Shown here piece after piece: positions 1 to 5,434 of a stretch of DNA of 5,970 nucleotides (position 1 is the first letter of the stretch; each line of letters begins with the position of its first letter). The notes under the pieces were generated by a model. The model did not search any database and was not told the origin of the DNA. It saw nothing but the letters and a program-made list of their open reading frames with translations. The translations under genes and the position numbers were made by a program. This DNA is from Pseudomonadota bacterium (GTDB lineage Bacteria; Pseudomonadota; Alphaproteobacteria; UBA9219; RGZA01). The DNA is taken from positions 1 through 5,970 of the forward strand of contig JACQAB010000025.1 of NCBI GenBank assembly GCA_016195205.1, read 5' to 3'.

Positions 1-225
1 GGCATAGGCATCCACGCCCACATGCCCGCCCAGAATGTCACTGACCGGCGCGTTATGCCCCGTGCAGAACAGCAGAACGAAAGCGCCCACAAAAGAAATT
101 CCGGTAATCGCATTGATAGCCAGCGCCGAACGCGCGCCATAGAAAGCCCCCACCACCAGCAAAATCATACCCGCGCAGGCAAGGAAAATTTCAGGTCCAA
201 GAGCAAAGAGATCGACCAGGTTCAT
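1..225 (-). CDS. nuoN: NADH-quinone oxidoreductase subunit N, 5' part (cut by window edge)
   Basis: This is the first 75 codons of NuoN, an antiporter-like proton-pumping subunit of the complex I membrane arm. I translated it by hand from the ATG at 225; it begins MNLVDLFALGPEIFLACAGM and continues as two hydrophobic stretches (about residues 10-30 and 38-55) without a stop to the window edge. A start with a 'PEIFL' element followed by a hydrophobic helix is typical of NuoN, which usually has about 480 residues and 14 membrane helices. The start is fixed by an ATGA overlap: its ATG shares bases with the TGA of nuoM. Five Gs lie 6 nt upstream inside the end of nuoM and may act as a weak ribosome-binding site. 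The rest of the protein, with its key lysines, is outside the window. The position after nuoM supports the call. Confidence 0.9.
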   Translation of the reverse strand, partial: MNLVDLFALGPEIFLACAGMILLVVGAFYGARSALAINAITGISFVGAFVLLFCTGHNAPVSDILGGHVGVDAYA

Positions 226-1721
226 GGCACGCCCCCGGCGATGCGGGCATGCGCGGTATCAGCAATGGCCTTCATGGTAGGGCTGATGACATCCTTGAAC
301 ACACCAGGCTGAATGCCCATCACCAGAACCAGCACCGCCAGCGGGGCCAGCGCGGCATATTCTTTCCACGTTAAGTCGGTCATTTCTTTGACGTCCGGCT
401 TGGTCAGCGGGCCGAAGAACACGCGCCGGTAAAGCCACAGCATATAGGCCGCGCCCAGAATAACGCCCAGGCCTGCCACCGCCGCCATCCAGGTATTGGC
501 CAGAAAGGCCCCCTGCATGGATAGAAATTCGCCAATAAAGCCGCTGGTTCCAGGCAAACCCACCGAGGCCAGCGTGAACAGCATCGCATACATGGCGAAA
601 TGCGGCATGTTGTTCACCACCCCGCCGTAGCGGGAAATTTCACGGCTGTGCAGGCGGTCATACAGCACGCCCACCACAAGAAACAGCGCAGAGGACACCA
701 GCGTGTGCGACAGCATCACCATCACCGCGCCCTCCAGCCCCTGCTGGTTTTTGGTGAAGGTGCCCATGGTGACATAGCCCATATGAGCGACGGATGAATA
801 AGCGATCAGCCGCTTCATGTCGGTTTGCACCAGCGCGGTGAGCGAGGTGGCGACAATGGCAATGCCGCTCAACACATACATCAGCACGGTAAAAGTTTCC
901 GACGCCTGCGGTAGCATCTGCAGCGAAAGGCGAATAAAGCCGTAGCCGCCCATTTTCAGCAGAATGCCGGCCAGGATGACTGAGCCCGTGGTGGGCGCTT
1001 CCACATGCGCGTAAGGCAGCCAGGTATGCACCGGCCACATGGGGGTTTTGACGGCAAAACTGGCCAAAAAGGCCAGCCACAGCCAGTTTTGCCAACTCTT
1101 GGGGAAGTCGGTTTTCAACGCCACCGTCATATCGGTGGTGCCTGTGAACACGCACATGGCGATGATCGCCAGCAGCATCAGCACCGAACCCAGCAGCGTG
1201 TAAAGGAAGAAGCGATAGGAAGCATGCACCCTGCCCGGCCCGCCCCAGATGCCGATGATGAGGAACATGGGCAGCAGCACGCCCTCGAAGAAAATGTAGA
1301 ACAGGATGAAATCGAGCGAGCAGAACATGCCGATCATCATGGTTTCGAGGATCAGCAGGGCAATCATGAACTCGCGCACCTTTTCCTTGATCGGTTCCCA
1401 TGCGGCCAGGAAACAGATGGGCATTAGGAAGGCCGAAGCCACCACGAACCAGATGGAAAGCCCATCCACGCCCTTTTTATAAAGGATGGAAATTTTTCCG
1501 AAGCTGAGCCACTTGGCCTCTTCCACGAATTGGAAGCCGGTGTTGGCCGGATCAAACCCGAACAAAATCAACAGGCTGACGGCCAAGGTTAGCAAACTGG
1601 TCCAGAACGCGATGTGCCGCGCCGTTTCATCGTTTTTGGGGCCCAGCAGCACCAGCAACGCGCCCAGCAATGGCAGAAACGTGACGATGGAAAGCCAAGG
1701 GATGGCAAGCAGATTGTTCAT
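222..1721 (-). CDS. nuoM: NADH-quinone oxidoreductase subunit M
   Basis: The gene encodes a 499-residue antiporter-like subunit (Nqo13/ND4 family) of the inner-membrane arm of complex I, which pumps protons during NADH oxidation by quinone. It is hydrophobic throughout, consistent with the family's 14 membrane helices. Family landmarks are present: Glu146 in the helix reading FILFYIFFEGVLLPMF; Lys225 in AVKTPMWPVHTWLPYAHVEA; Lys256 in ILLKMGGYGF; His339 in MLSHTLV; and Glu398 in GTSGFIGEFLS, equivalent to the essential TM12 glutamate of the E. coli protein. The length is normal and no frameshift is seen. The start ATG at 1721 directly follows an in-frame TAA of a short upstream frame; GGGGG at 1730-1734 lies 8 nt upstream, a weak ribosome-binding site. 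Its stop overlaps the nuoN start by 4 bp. The gap to nuoL upstream is unusually wide (202 bp) and repeat-filled. Confidence 0.98.
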   Translation of the reverse strand: MNNLLAIPWLSIVTFLPLLGALLVLLGPKNDETARHIAFWTSLLTLAVSLLILFGFDPANTGFQFVEEAKWLSFGKISILYKKGVDGLSIWFVVASAFLMPICFLAAWEPIKEKVREFMIALLILETMMIGMFCSLDFILFYIFFEGVLLPMFLIIGIWGGPGRVHASYRFFLYTLLGSVLMLLAIIAMCVFTGTTDMTVALKTDFPKSWQNWLWLAFLASFAVKTPMWPVHTWLPYAHVEAPTTGSVILAGILLKMGGYGFIRLSLQMLPQASETFTVLMYVLSGIAIVATSLTALVQTDMKRLIAYSSVAHMGYVTMGTFTKNQQGLEGAVMVMLSHTLVSSALFLVVGVLYDRLHSREISRYGGVVNNMPHFAMYAMLFTLASVGLPGTSGFIGEFLSMQGAFLANTWMAAVAGLGVILGAAYMLWLYRRVFFGPLTKPDVKEMTDLTWKEYAALAPLAVLVLVMGIQPGVFKDVISPTMKAIADTAHARIAGGVP

Positions 1722-1769
1722 TTAGCTTGCCCCCGCGGCTTGGGAAAGGTCGAATTCCCCTCCCCCTGA

Positions 1770-1789
1770 GGGAGGGGTTAGGGGTGGGG
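1770..1789 (+). other. Candidate G-quadruplex, plus strand (antisense to nuo mRNA)
   Basis: Four G runs with short loops are present: GGG-A-GGGG-TTA-GGGG-T-GGGG. This meets the usual G-quadruplex pattern of four runs of three or more Gs with loops of 1-7 nt. It lies in the left arm of the inverted repeat, on the strand that is template for nuo transcription, so it could fold in DNA but not in the nuo mRNA. Folding is inferred from the pattern only. Confidence 0.6.
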
Positions 1790-1842
1790 TGGAGCATTGA
1801 ATACTCAAACCCCCACCGTTTACGCCGGAAGCAACCCCATGA

Positions 1843-1864
1843 CCCCACCCCTTTATCCCCTCCC
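1843..1864 (-). other. Candidate G-quadruplex, minus strand (sense, would be in nuo mRNA)
   Basis: On the minus strand the right arm reads GGG-A-GGGG-ATAAA-GGGG-T-GGGG, again a full four-run motif with loops of 1, 5 and 1 nt. It would be present in the nuo mRNA about 60 nt after the nuoL stop and 120 nt before the nuoM start. In RNA it would compete with the long stem formed with the C-rich copy of the other arm. Folding is inferred from the pattern only. Confidence 0.6.
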
Positions 1865-1923
1865 TCAAGGGGAGGGGAAATAGAGTTCGCCTCGTCGATC
1901 TATTTTTCCTTTTCGCCAACATT

Positions 1924-3870
1924 TTATCTCCCCAGCCAAAGCATGAAGACGACCAGGCCAATCACCACCGCGAAGGCGTAGTGATAAATGTATCCGGTTT
2001 GCAGGAAGCTGACCTTCCGCGCGAAGGCTTTTGAAACATTCGACAACCCTTCAGGGCCCAAGCCATCGATTAATTTATTATCGCCGCCCTCATAGGTAAT
2101 ACGGCCAAGAAGCTTGGCACCATGGATGAAAAGAAAATCATAAATCTCGTCGAAGTAATATTTGTTGAACACCAGGCGATAAACCGGCCCAAACGCGGCG
2201 GCAATTTTTCCGGGAATTTCTTTCCACCAGCCATAAAACAGCACGGCCAAGGATATGCCGCTGACCCCGGCCACCAATGGCGCCAGCTTCACCCAAAGGG
2301 GCACGTGGTGCATTTCTTCCAGCGCCTTGTGTTCGGGCAGCACAACCAGAGCGCCGCGCCAGAATTCGCTTAAACTTCCGTGGCCTATGAACCATTCCTC
2401 AGTCAGGAAGCCCGCCAGCACGGCCCCCGCCCCCAGCACGTAAAGCGGCCACAGCATGACCGGCGGGGATTCATGCGCATGTTCCAGATCGTGCTTATCG
2501 CCATGAAATTTGCCGTGAAACGTAAGCATGATCAGGCGCCAGGAATAGAACGCCGTCATGAACGCGGCGGCAATCCCCAGCCAATAGGCGAAATACCCCA
2601 CGCCGCTGCCCGAAGCATAAGACGCTTCCAAAATTGCATCCTTCGAATAGAAGCCAGCGAAGCCGAACAGCCCGGGAATGCCGATGCCCGCCAGTGCCAG
2701 CGAGCCAATCCACATCAGCGCATAGGTAATGGGAATAATTTTCCAGATGCCGCCCATTTTGCGCATGTCTTGCTCGCCCGACAGCGCATGGATCACCGAG
2801 CCCGCGCCAAGGAACAGCAGCGCCTTGAAAAACGCATGCGTCATCAGGTGGTAAATCGCGGCCGAATAGGCCGAAACGCCGGCGGCAAAGAACATGTAGC
2901 CCAGCTGGCTCATGGTGGAATAGGCGATCACGCGCTTGATGTCGAACTGCGTCAGGCCAATGGTGGCGGCAATAAAGGCCGTGACCGCGCCAATCACCGT
3001 CACCGCCTGCAGCGTCACAGGCGCGTATTCAAACAAGGGCGAAAACCGGGCGGCCATGAACACGCCCGCGGTTACCATTGTTGCCGCATGGATCAAGGCC
3101 GAGACGGGCGTGGGGCCTTCCATGGCATCAGGCAGCCATGTGTGCAGGAACAGCTGCGCCGACTTGCCCATCGCGCCCACGAACAGCAGCAGGGCCACCG
3201 TGTCGGTTACCGGCAGATCCATGCTGAGGAAGTGGAAGGTTTTTCCGGTGAAATTTTTGGCCGCATCGAAAATGGGCCCGAATTCCACCGAATTGAACAG
3301 CAGGAAACAGGCGAAAATACCCAGCGCGAAGCCGAAATCGCCCACGCGGTTGACCAGGAAGGCCTTGATGGCGGCGCTATTGGCGCTGTCTTTCTCGAAC
3401 CAGAAGTTGATAAGCAGATAAGACATCAACCCCACCCCTTCCCAGCCAAAAAACATCTGTACCAGGTTGTCGCCGGTCACCAGCATCAGCATGAAGAAGG
3501 TGAACAGGCTTAAGTAAGCCATGAAGCGGGGAATGTGCTTGTCATGGCTCATATATCCGACGGAATACACATGCACGCAGGTGGAAATCACCGCCACCAC
3601 CGCCACCATCACGGCCGAAAGCGTGTCCCACTTCACCGCCCAATCGGCCTTCAGCGCGCCGCTGACGATCCAATGCGCCAGGAATTCGGTTCCGGCATGG
3701 CCCTGCAGCGCGACATCCCAGAATTGGTAAAGCGCCGCGAGAGTAAGCAGGCCCATGAGGCCGCAGGTGACCCATTGTGAGTTACGGTCGCCCATTTTGC
3801 GGCCGAACAACCCGGCCGCAGCAGAGCCAAGCAGCGGAGCGAACAGGCTGAGGGCAGGAAGCGAAACCAT
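1924..3870 (-). CDS. nuoL: NADH-quinone oxidoreductase subunit L
   Basis: The gene encodes a 648-residue distal antiporter-like subunit of the complex I membrane arm (Nqo12/ND5 family), which pumps protons and carries the long lateral helix along the arm. Visible family residues are Glu144 in FFGWEGVGLMSYLLINFWF (the same number as in E. coli), Asp178 in VNRVGDFGF, Lys236 in GAMGKSAQLFLHTWLPDAME, His261, Lys349 in THAFFKALLF and Lys410-Asp411 in FYSKDAI. The C-terminal part (KYYFDEIYDFL, then a final hydrophobic helix ending FMLWLGR) matches the lateral-helix anchor typical of NuoL. The length is normal for alphaproteobacteria and the frame is intact. The start ATG at 3870 follows the nuoK stop by one base, with AAAGG 5 nt upstream. 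Downstream, the usual tight junction to nuoM is broken by a repeat-containing gap. Confidence 0.98.
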   Translation of the reverse strand: MVSLPALSLFAPLLGSAAAGLFGRKMGDRNSQWVTCGLMGLLTLAALYQFWDVALQGHAGTEFLAHWIVSGALKADWAVKWDTLSAVMVAVVAVISTCVHVYSVGYMSHDKHIPRFMAYLSLFTFFMLMLVTGDNLVQMFFGWEGVGLMSYLLINFWFEKDSANSAAIKAFLVNRVGDFGFALGIFACFLLFNSVEFGPIFDAAKNFTGKTFHFLSMDLPVTDTVALLLFVGAMGKSAQLFLHTWLPDAMEGPTPVSALIHAATMVTAGVFMAARFSPLFEYAPVTLQAVTVIGAVTAFIAATIGLTQFDIKRVIAYSTMSQLGYMFFAAGVSAYSAAIYHLMTHAFFKALLFLGAGSVIHALSGEQDMRKMGGIWKIIPITYALMWIGSLALAGIGIPGLFGFAGFYSKDAILEASYASGSGVGYFAYWLGIAAAFMTAFYSWRLIMLTFHGKFHGDKHDLEHAHESPPVMLWPLYVLGAGAVLAGFLTEEWFIGHGSLSEFWRGALVVLPEHKALEEMHHVPLWVKLAPLVAGVSGISLAVLFYGWWKEIPGKIAAAFGPVYRLVFNKYYFDEIYDFLFIHGAKLLGRITYEGGDNKLIDGLGPEGLSNVSKAFARKVSFLQTGYIYHYAFAVVIGLVVFMLWLGR

Positions 3871-3871
3871 T

Positions 3872-4183
3872 TCAACCTTTCATCTGATTAATGTCATCTA
3901 CCGCAATCGAACCCCGATTGCGGAAATAGACGACAAGAATGGCCAGGCCAATGGCGGCCTCGGCGGCGGCCACGGTGAGCACGAAAAGGGCGAACACCTG
4001 GCCGGTCAAATCATGCAACTGCGCCGAAAAGGCCACGAAATTGATGTTCACGGCCAGCAAAATCAATTCCACCGACATCAAGATGATAATGATGTTCTTG
4101 CGGTTCAAGAAAATGCCGAACACGCCGATGGTGAAAACGATCGCGGCGACGGCCAGGAAGTGGTGGAGAGTGATAGGCATCAT
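3872..4183 (-). CDS. nuoK: NADH-quinone oxidoreductase subunit K
   Basis: The gene encodes a 103-residue subunit with three membrane helices (Nqo11/ND4L family) that lies between NuoJ and NuoN in complex I and forms part of the central charged axis. The two membrane glutamates essential in the family are present: Glu39 in LMSVELILLAVN and Glu75 in TVAAAEAAIGLAI, matching E. coli Glu36 and Glu72. The length is standard (about 100). Two consecutive ATGs are possible starts, at 4183 and 4180. I prefer 4183 because AAGG lies 7 nt upstream and because this ATG overlaps the TGA of a short upstream frame; the choice changes the protein by only one residue. Its stop is one base from the nuoL start. 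The 130-bp gap on its upstream side carries a palindromic repeat. Confidence 0.98.
   Translation of the reverse strand: MMPITLHHFLAVAAIVFTIGVFGIFLNRKNIIIILMSVELILLAVNINFVAFSAQLHDLTGQVFALFVLTVAAAEAAIGLAILVVYFRNRGSIAVDDINQMKG
3876..3880 (-). promoter_or_regulatory. Ribosome-binding site of nuoL
   Basis: The minus strand reads AAAGG followed by TTGAA and the nuoL ATG at 3870, a spacing of 5 nt. The site lies inside the last codons of nuoK, so nuoL translation is probably coupled to nuoK. Confidence 0.5.
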
Positions 4184-4185
4184 GA
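4178..4185. repeat. 8-bp direct repeat, copy 1 (nuoK start side)
   Basis: CATCATGA (plus strand) occurs here over the nuoK start and again at 4312-4319 over the nuoJ stop. The bases beyond the 8 bp differ at both ends. On the coding strand it is TCATGATG, which holds an ATGA stop/start overlap. It may be a target-site duplication made when the intervening DNA was inserted. Confidence 0.5.
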
Positions 4186-4190
4186 GAGAA

Positions 4191-4194
4191 CCTT
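4191..4194 (-). promoter_or_regulatory. Ribosome-binding site of nuoK
   Basis: AAGG on the minus strand sits 7 nt upstream of the ATG at 4183 and 10 nt upstream of the second ATG at 4180. The spacing favours the first ATG. It lies between the repeat and nuoK, so the gene keeps its own initiation signal despite the insertion. Confidence 0.45.
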
Positions 4195-4210
4195 AGCCAA
4201 AAATAAATCT

Positions 4211-4296
4211 GTCATCCCCGCGCAGGCGGGGATCCACGACAGGCCACAGGCCGTGTCGTTTGGCTTTTCGTGGATGCCCGCCTTCGCGGGCATGAC
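4211..4296. repeat. Palindromic dispersed repeat in the nuoJ-nuoK gap ('PAQAGIH/WMPAFAGMT' type)
   Basis: An 86-bp element has inverted ends, 4211-4239 and 4268-4296, identical at 26 of 29 bases. Each end has its own hairpin: CCCCGC-GCAG-GCGGGG on the left and GCCCGC-GAAG-GCGGGC on the right. Two of the three differences swap a C-G pair for a G-C pair at the stem base, so the fold is preserved. The centre (about 4236-4259) can form a third hairpin with one bulged base (CGACA GGCC ACA GGCC G TGTCG). Plus-strand translation gives VIPAQAGIHDRP and WMPAFAGMT, a familiar spurious peptide from a repeat spread through many proteobacteria. No transposase is encoded; the element would have to be mobilised in trans. 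It would be transcribed as part of the nuo mRNA. Confidence 0.88.
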
Positions 4297-4311
4297 AATA
4301 AAAAGATTTGC

Positions 4312-4319
4312 CATCATGA
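4312..4319. repeat. 8-bp direct repeat, copy 2 (nuoJ stop side)
   Basis: This second exact copy of CATCATGA is 134 bp from the first. On the coding strand it contains the last codon and the TGA of nuoJ, with an overlapping ATG. See the copy at 4178-4185. Confidence 0.5.
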
Positions 4320-4949
4320 CGCCCCTGCCCCCTTCTCAACCTGCTTGATCACCATGGCGTCTTCCGGACGGCGGGTAATTTGGTTGTTGATGTTCTGGCG
4401 GCGCACATCGTGCCGCACGCGCAGGGTAAGCGTAATGGCCCCAATCATGGCGACCAGCAGGATCAACCCCGCCACCTGGAAGGGGTAAACGAAGTCGGTA
4501 TACAGCACATTGCCCAGCGCATGCGTGTTGCTAAGCCCGTTGAGGCTGACGGCCGGATGCGATGCCGGGCTTAAAATACCGCCCTGCGCGCCCGGCAGGC
4601 TTTGCCAGGCCCAAACGGTAAGCACCAGCTGCGCCACCAACGCCGCCCCCACCAGCAAGCCCACGGGCCAAACCTTCCACGCGCCCTTGCGCAACTCGGC
4701 AAAATCAATATCCAGCATCATCACCACGAACAGGAACAGCACCGCCACCGCGCCCACATAAACGATGATCAGGATAAAGGCGACGAACTCGGCCCCCAGC
4801 AGCAGGAACAATCCCGCCGCGTTAAAAAACGCCAAAATAAGGAACAGCACCGAATGCACCGGGTTGCGCGCCAGCACCACCATCAGCGCCGACGCCACCA
4901 GCACCGAAGCGAACAGATAAAACAAGAAGGTTGAAACGGTTGGGATCAT
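4314..4949 (-). CDS. nuoJ: NADH-quinone oxidoreductase subunit J
   Basis: The gene encodes a 211-residue membrane subunit (Nqo10/ND6 family) that joins the quinone-binding NuoH region to NuoK and the pumping subunits. The diagnostic third helix is clear at about residues 53-79, AEFVAFILIIVYVGAVAVLF and on through VVMML; this is the helix known to switch between a pi-bulge and a regular alpha-helix. Glu54 at its start is conserved in the family. Two more hydrophobic segments follow (about 93-115 and 150-178), and the tail is polar and basic. The length is normal. The ATG at 4949 lies 2 nt after the nuoI stop. I see no good Shine-Dalgarno upstream, so translation is probably coupled to nuoI. 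Downstream, the nuoJ stop falls in an 8-bp direct repeat bordering an insertion. Confidence 0.97.
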   Translation of the reverse strand: MIPTVSTFLFYLFASVLVASALMVVLARNPVHSVLFLILAFFNAAGLFLLLGAEFVAFILIIVYVGAVAVLFLFVVMMLDIDFAELRKGAWKVWPVGLLVGAALVAQLVLTVWAWQSLPGAQGGILSPASHPAVSLNGLSNTHALGNVLYTDFVYPFQVAGLILLVAMIGAITLTLRVRHDVRRQNINNQITRRPEDAMVIKQVEKGAGAS

Positions 4950-4951
4950 GA

Positions 4952-5434
4952 TCAGCGATACCGGGCGTCACGGGCGAGGTTGGCGGCGATTTCTGCCTCC
5001 CACCTATCGCCGTTGGCCAGCAGTTTTTCCTTGTTGTACAGCAGCTCTTCATGCGTGAGGGTGGCGAATTCAAAGTTCGGCCCTTCCACAATAGCATCCA
5101 CCGGACAGGATTCCTGGCACAGCCCGCAGTAAATGCACTTCACCATGTCGATGTCATAGCGCGTGGTGCGGCGGGAACCATCGGGCCGCTCTTCGGCTTC
5201 AATGGTGATGGCCTGCGCCGGGCAAATGGCCTCGCACAACTTGCAGGCAATGCAGCGTTCTTCGCCGTTGGGATAGCGGCGCAGCGCATGCTCTCCCTTA
5301 AAGCGCGGGGAAATGGGGCCCTTTTCGAACGGGTAGTTGATCGTTACCCGGCGGCGGAACATGTATGAGAAGGTGAGGATCAACCCGCGAAGGATGTCAT
5401 ACAGGAAATAGCGGCGGAAGCTGCGAAGATTCAT
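4952..5434 (-). CDS. nuoI: NADH-quinone oxidoreductase subunit I (2x[4Fe-4S] ferredoxin-type)
   Basis: The gene encodes a 160-residue iron-sulfur subunit (Nqo9/TYKY family) that carries clusters N6a and N6b and passes electrons towards NuoB (N2) and quinone. Two CxxCxxCxxxCP motifs are complete: Cys61, 64, 67 and 71 (CIACKLCEAICP) and Cys100, 103, 106 and 110 (CIYCGLCQESCP). An amphipathic N-terminus (about residues 5-30, FRRYFLYDILRGLILTFSYM) is the usual membrane-contacting helix. The conserved tail GPNFEFAT ... LLANGDRWEAEIA is typical of alphaproteobacterial and mitochondrial homologues. The length fits that group. The ATG at 5434 directly follows the nuoH TAA with no gap, and AGGTGG lies 8 nt upstream inside nuoH, which fixes the start. 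Confidence 0.98.
   Translation of the reverse strand: MNLRSFRRYFLYDILRGLILTFSYMFRRRVTINYPFEKGPISPRFKGEHALRRYPNGEERCIACKLCEAICPAQAITIEAEERPDGSRRTTRYDIDMVKCIYCGLCQESCPVDAIVEGPNFEFATLTHEELLYNKEKLLANGDRWEAEIAANLARDARYR

Larger units (their letters stand above)
1755..1879. repeat. G/C-rich inverted-repeat element in the nuoL-nuoM gap (MITE/REPIN-like)
   Basis: Two arms in opposite orientation, 1755-1790 and 1842-1879, match at 22 of the first 23 bases, then differ in a short spacer (TTA versus ATAAA), then match perfectly over GGGGTGGGGT. Each arm starts with its own 21-nt hairpin of an 8-bp stem and 5-nt loop, at 1757-1777 and 1857-1877. The two hairpins are exactly 100 bp apart and enclose a 51-bp centre (1791-1841) with no gene. 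Paired hairpin units facing each other resemble REP doublets or MITEs. Similar CCCCTCCC-type intergenic palindromes are scattered in many proteobacterial genomes. In the nuo transcript the arms could form one long stem. I see no transposase and no clear target-site duplication here. Confidence 0.8.
1722..1922 (-). other. Short open frame bridging nuoL and nuoM across the repeat (66 codons, probably not a conserved protein)
   Basis: An ATG one base after the nuoL stop (TAA-A-ATG) opens a frame of 66 codons that crosses the whole inverted-repeat element and ends with TAA immediately before the nuoM ATG. The peptide starts MLAKRKNRSTRRTLFPLPLR and its middle (PLPLREG, TPPLTPPSGGGE) is the usual translation of G/C-rich dispersed repeats, so I do not think it is a functional protein. 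There is no domain, signal peptide or membrane helix. What may matter is that ribosomes leaving nuoL could re-initiate and be delivered to nuoM, keeping translational coupling and masking the RNA hairpins. It could equally be chance, because this repeat type often lacks stops in several frames. Confidence 0.35.
4180..4317 (-). other. Short open frame bridging nuoJ and nuoK across the repeat (45 codons)
   Basis: A frame of 45 codons starts with an ATG that overlaps the nuoJ stop (ATGA, 4317-4314). It crosses the palindromic repeat without a stop and ends with a TGA that overlaps the nuoK start (ATGA, 4183-4180). The peptide begins MMANLFIVMPAKAGIHEKPN and contains WIPACAGMT, the well-known translation of a dispersed proteobacterial repeat, so it is unlikely to be a real protein family. 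Its likely meaning is mechanical: it would let terminating ribosomes travel from nuoJ to nuoK. Chance is possible, since one frame in three would join the two overlaps. Confidence 0.35.

Noticed and set aside
658..1401. 247-codon minus-strand frame within nuoM in another frame
   Set aside because: It overlaps the intact nuoM frame completely, has low-complexity His/Arg/Ala composition and shows no family motif.
1757..1877. The L/M hairpins as a Rho-independent terminator
   Set aside because: There is no U tract after either G/C stem on the minus strand, and nuoM and nuoN must be co-expressed with the upstream subunits.
1727..1981. Plus-strand frame over the L/M gap with peptide such as IPLPLREGLG
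   Set aside because: It is the repeat's translation on the non-coding strand, with no initiation signal and no conserved domain.
2380..3513. Long plus-strand open frame (377 codons) opposite nuoL
   Set aside because: It is rich in His, Arg, Gln and Gly with no domain, which is the usual antisense shadow of a G+C-rich hydrophobic gene. NuoL on the other strand is unmistakable.
3570..3612. Short GCC/ACC triplet repetition
   Set aside because: It encodes the Val/Ala-rich helix of NuoL (MVAVVAV) on the other strand; it is ordinary codon repetition.
4211..4296. CRISPR array in the J/K gap
   Set aside because: There are only two repeat copies, they are inverted rather than direct, and there is no regular spacer series.
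3755..4348. Plus-strand 197-codon frame over nuoK and the J/K repeat, including VIPAQAGIH and WMPAFAGMT
   Set aside because: This is the spurious translation of a dispersed repeat joined to antisense nuoK sequence; it is not a gene.
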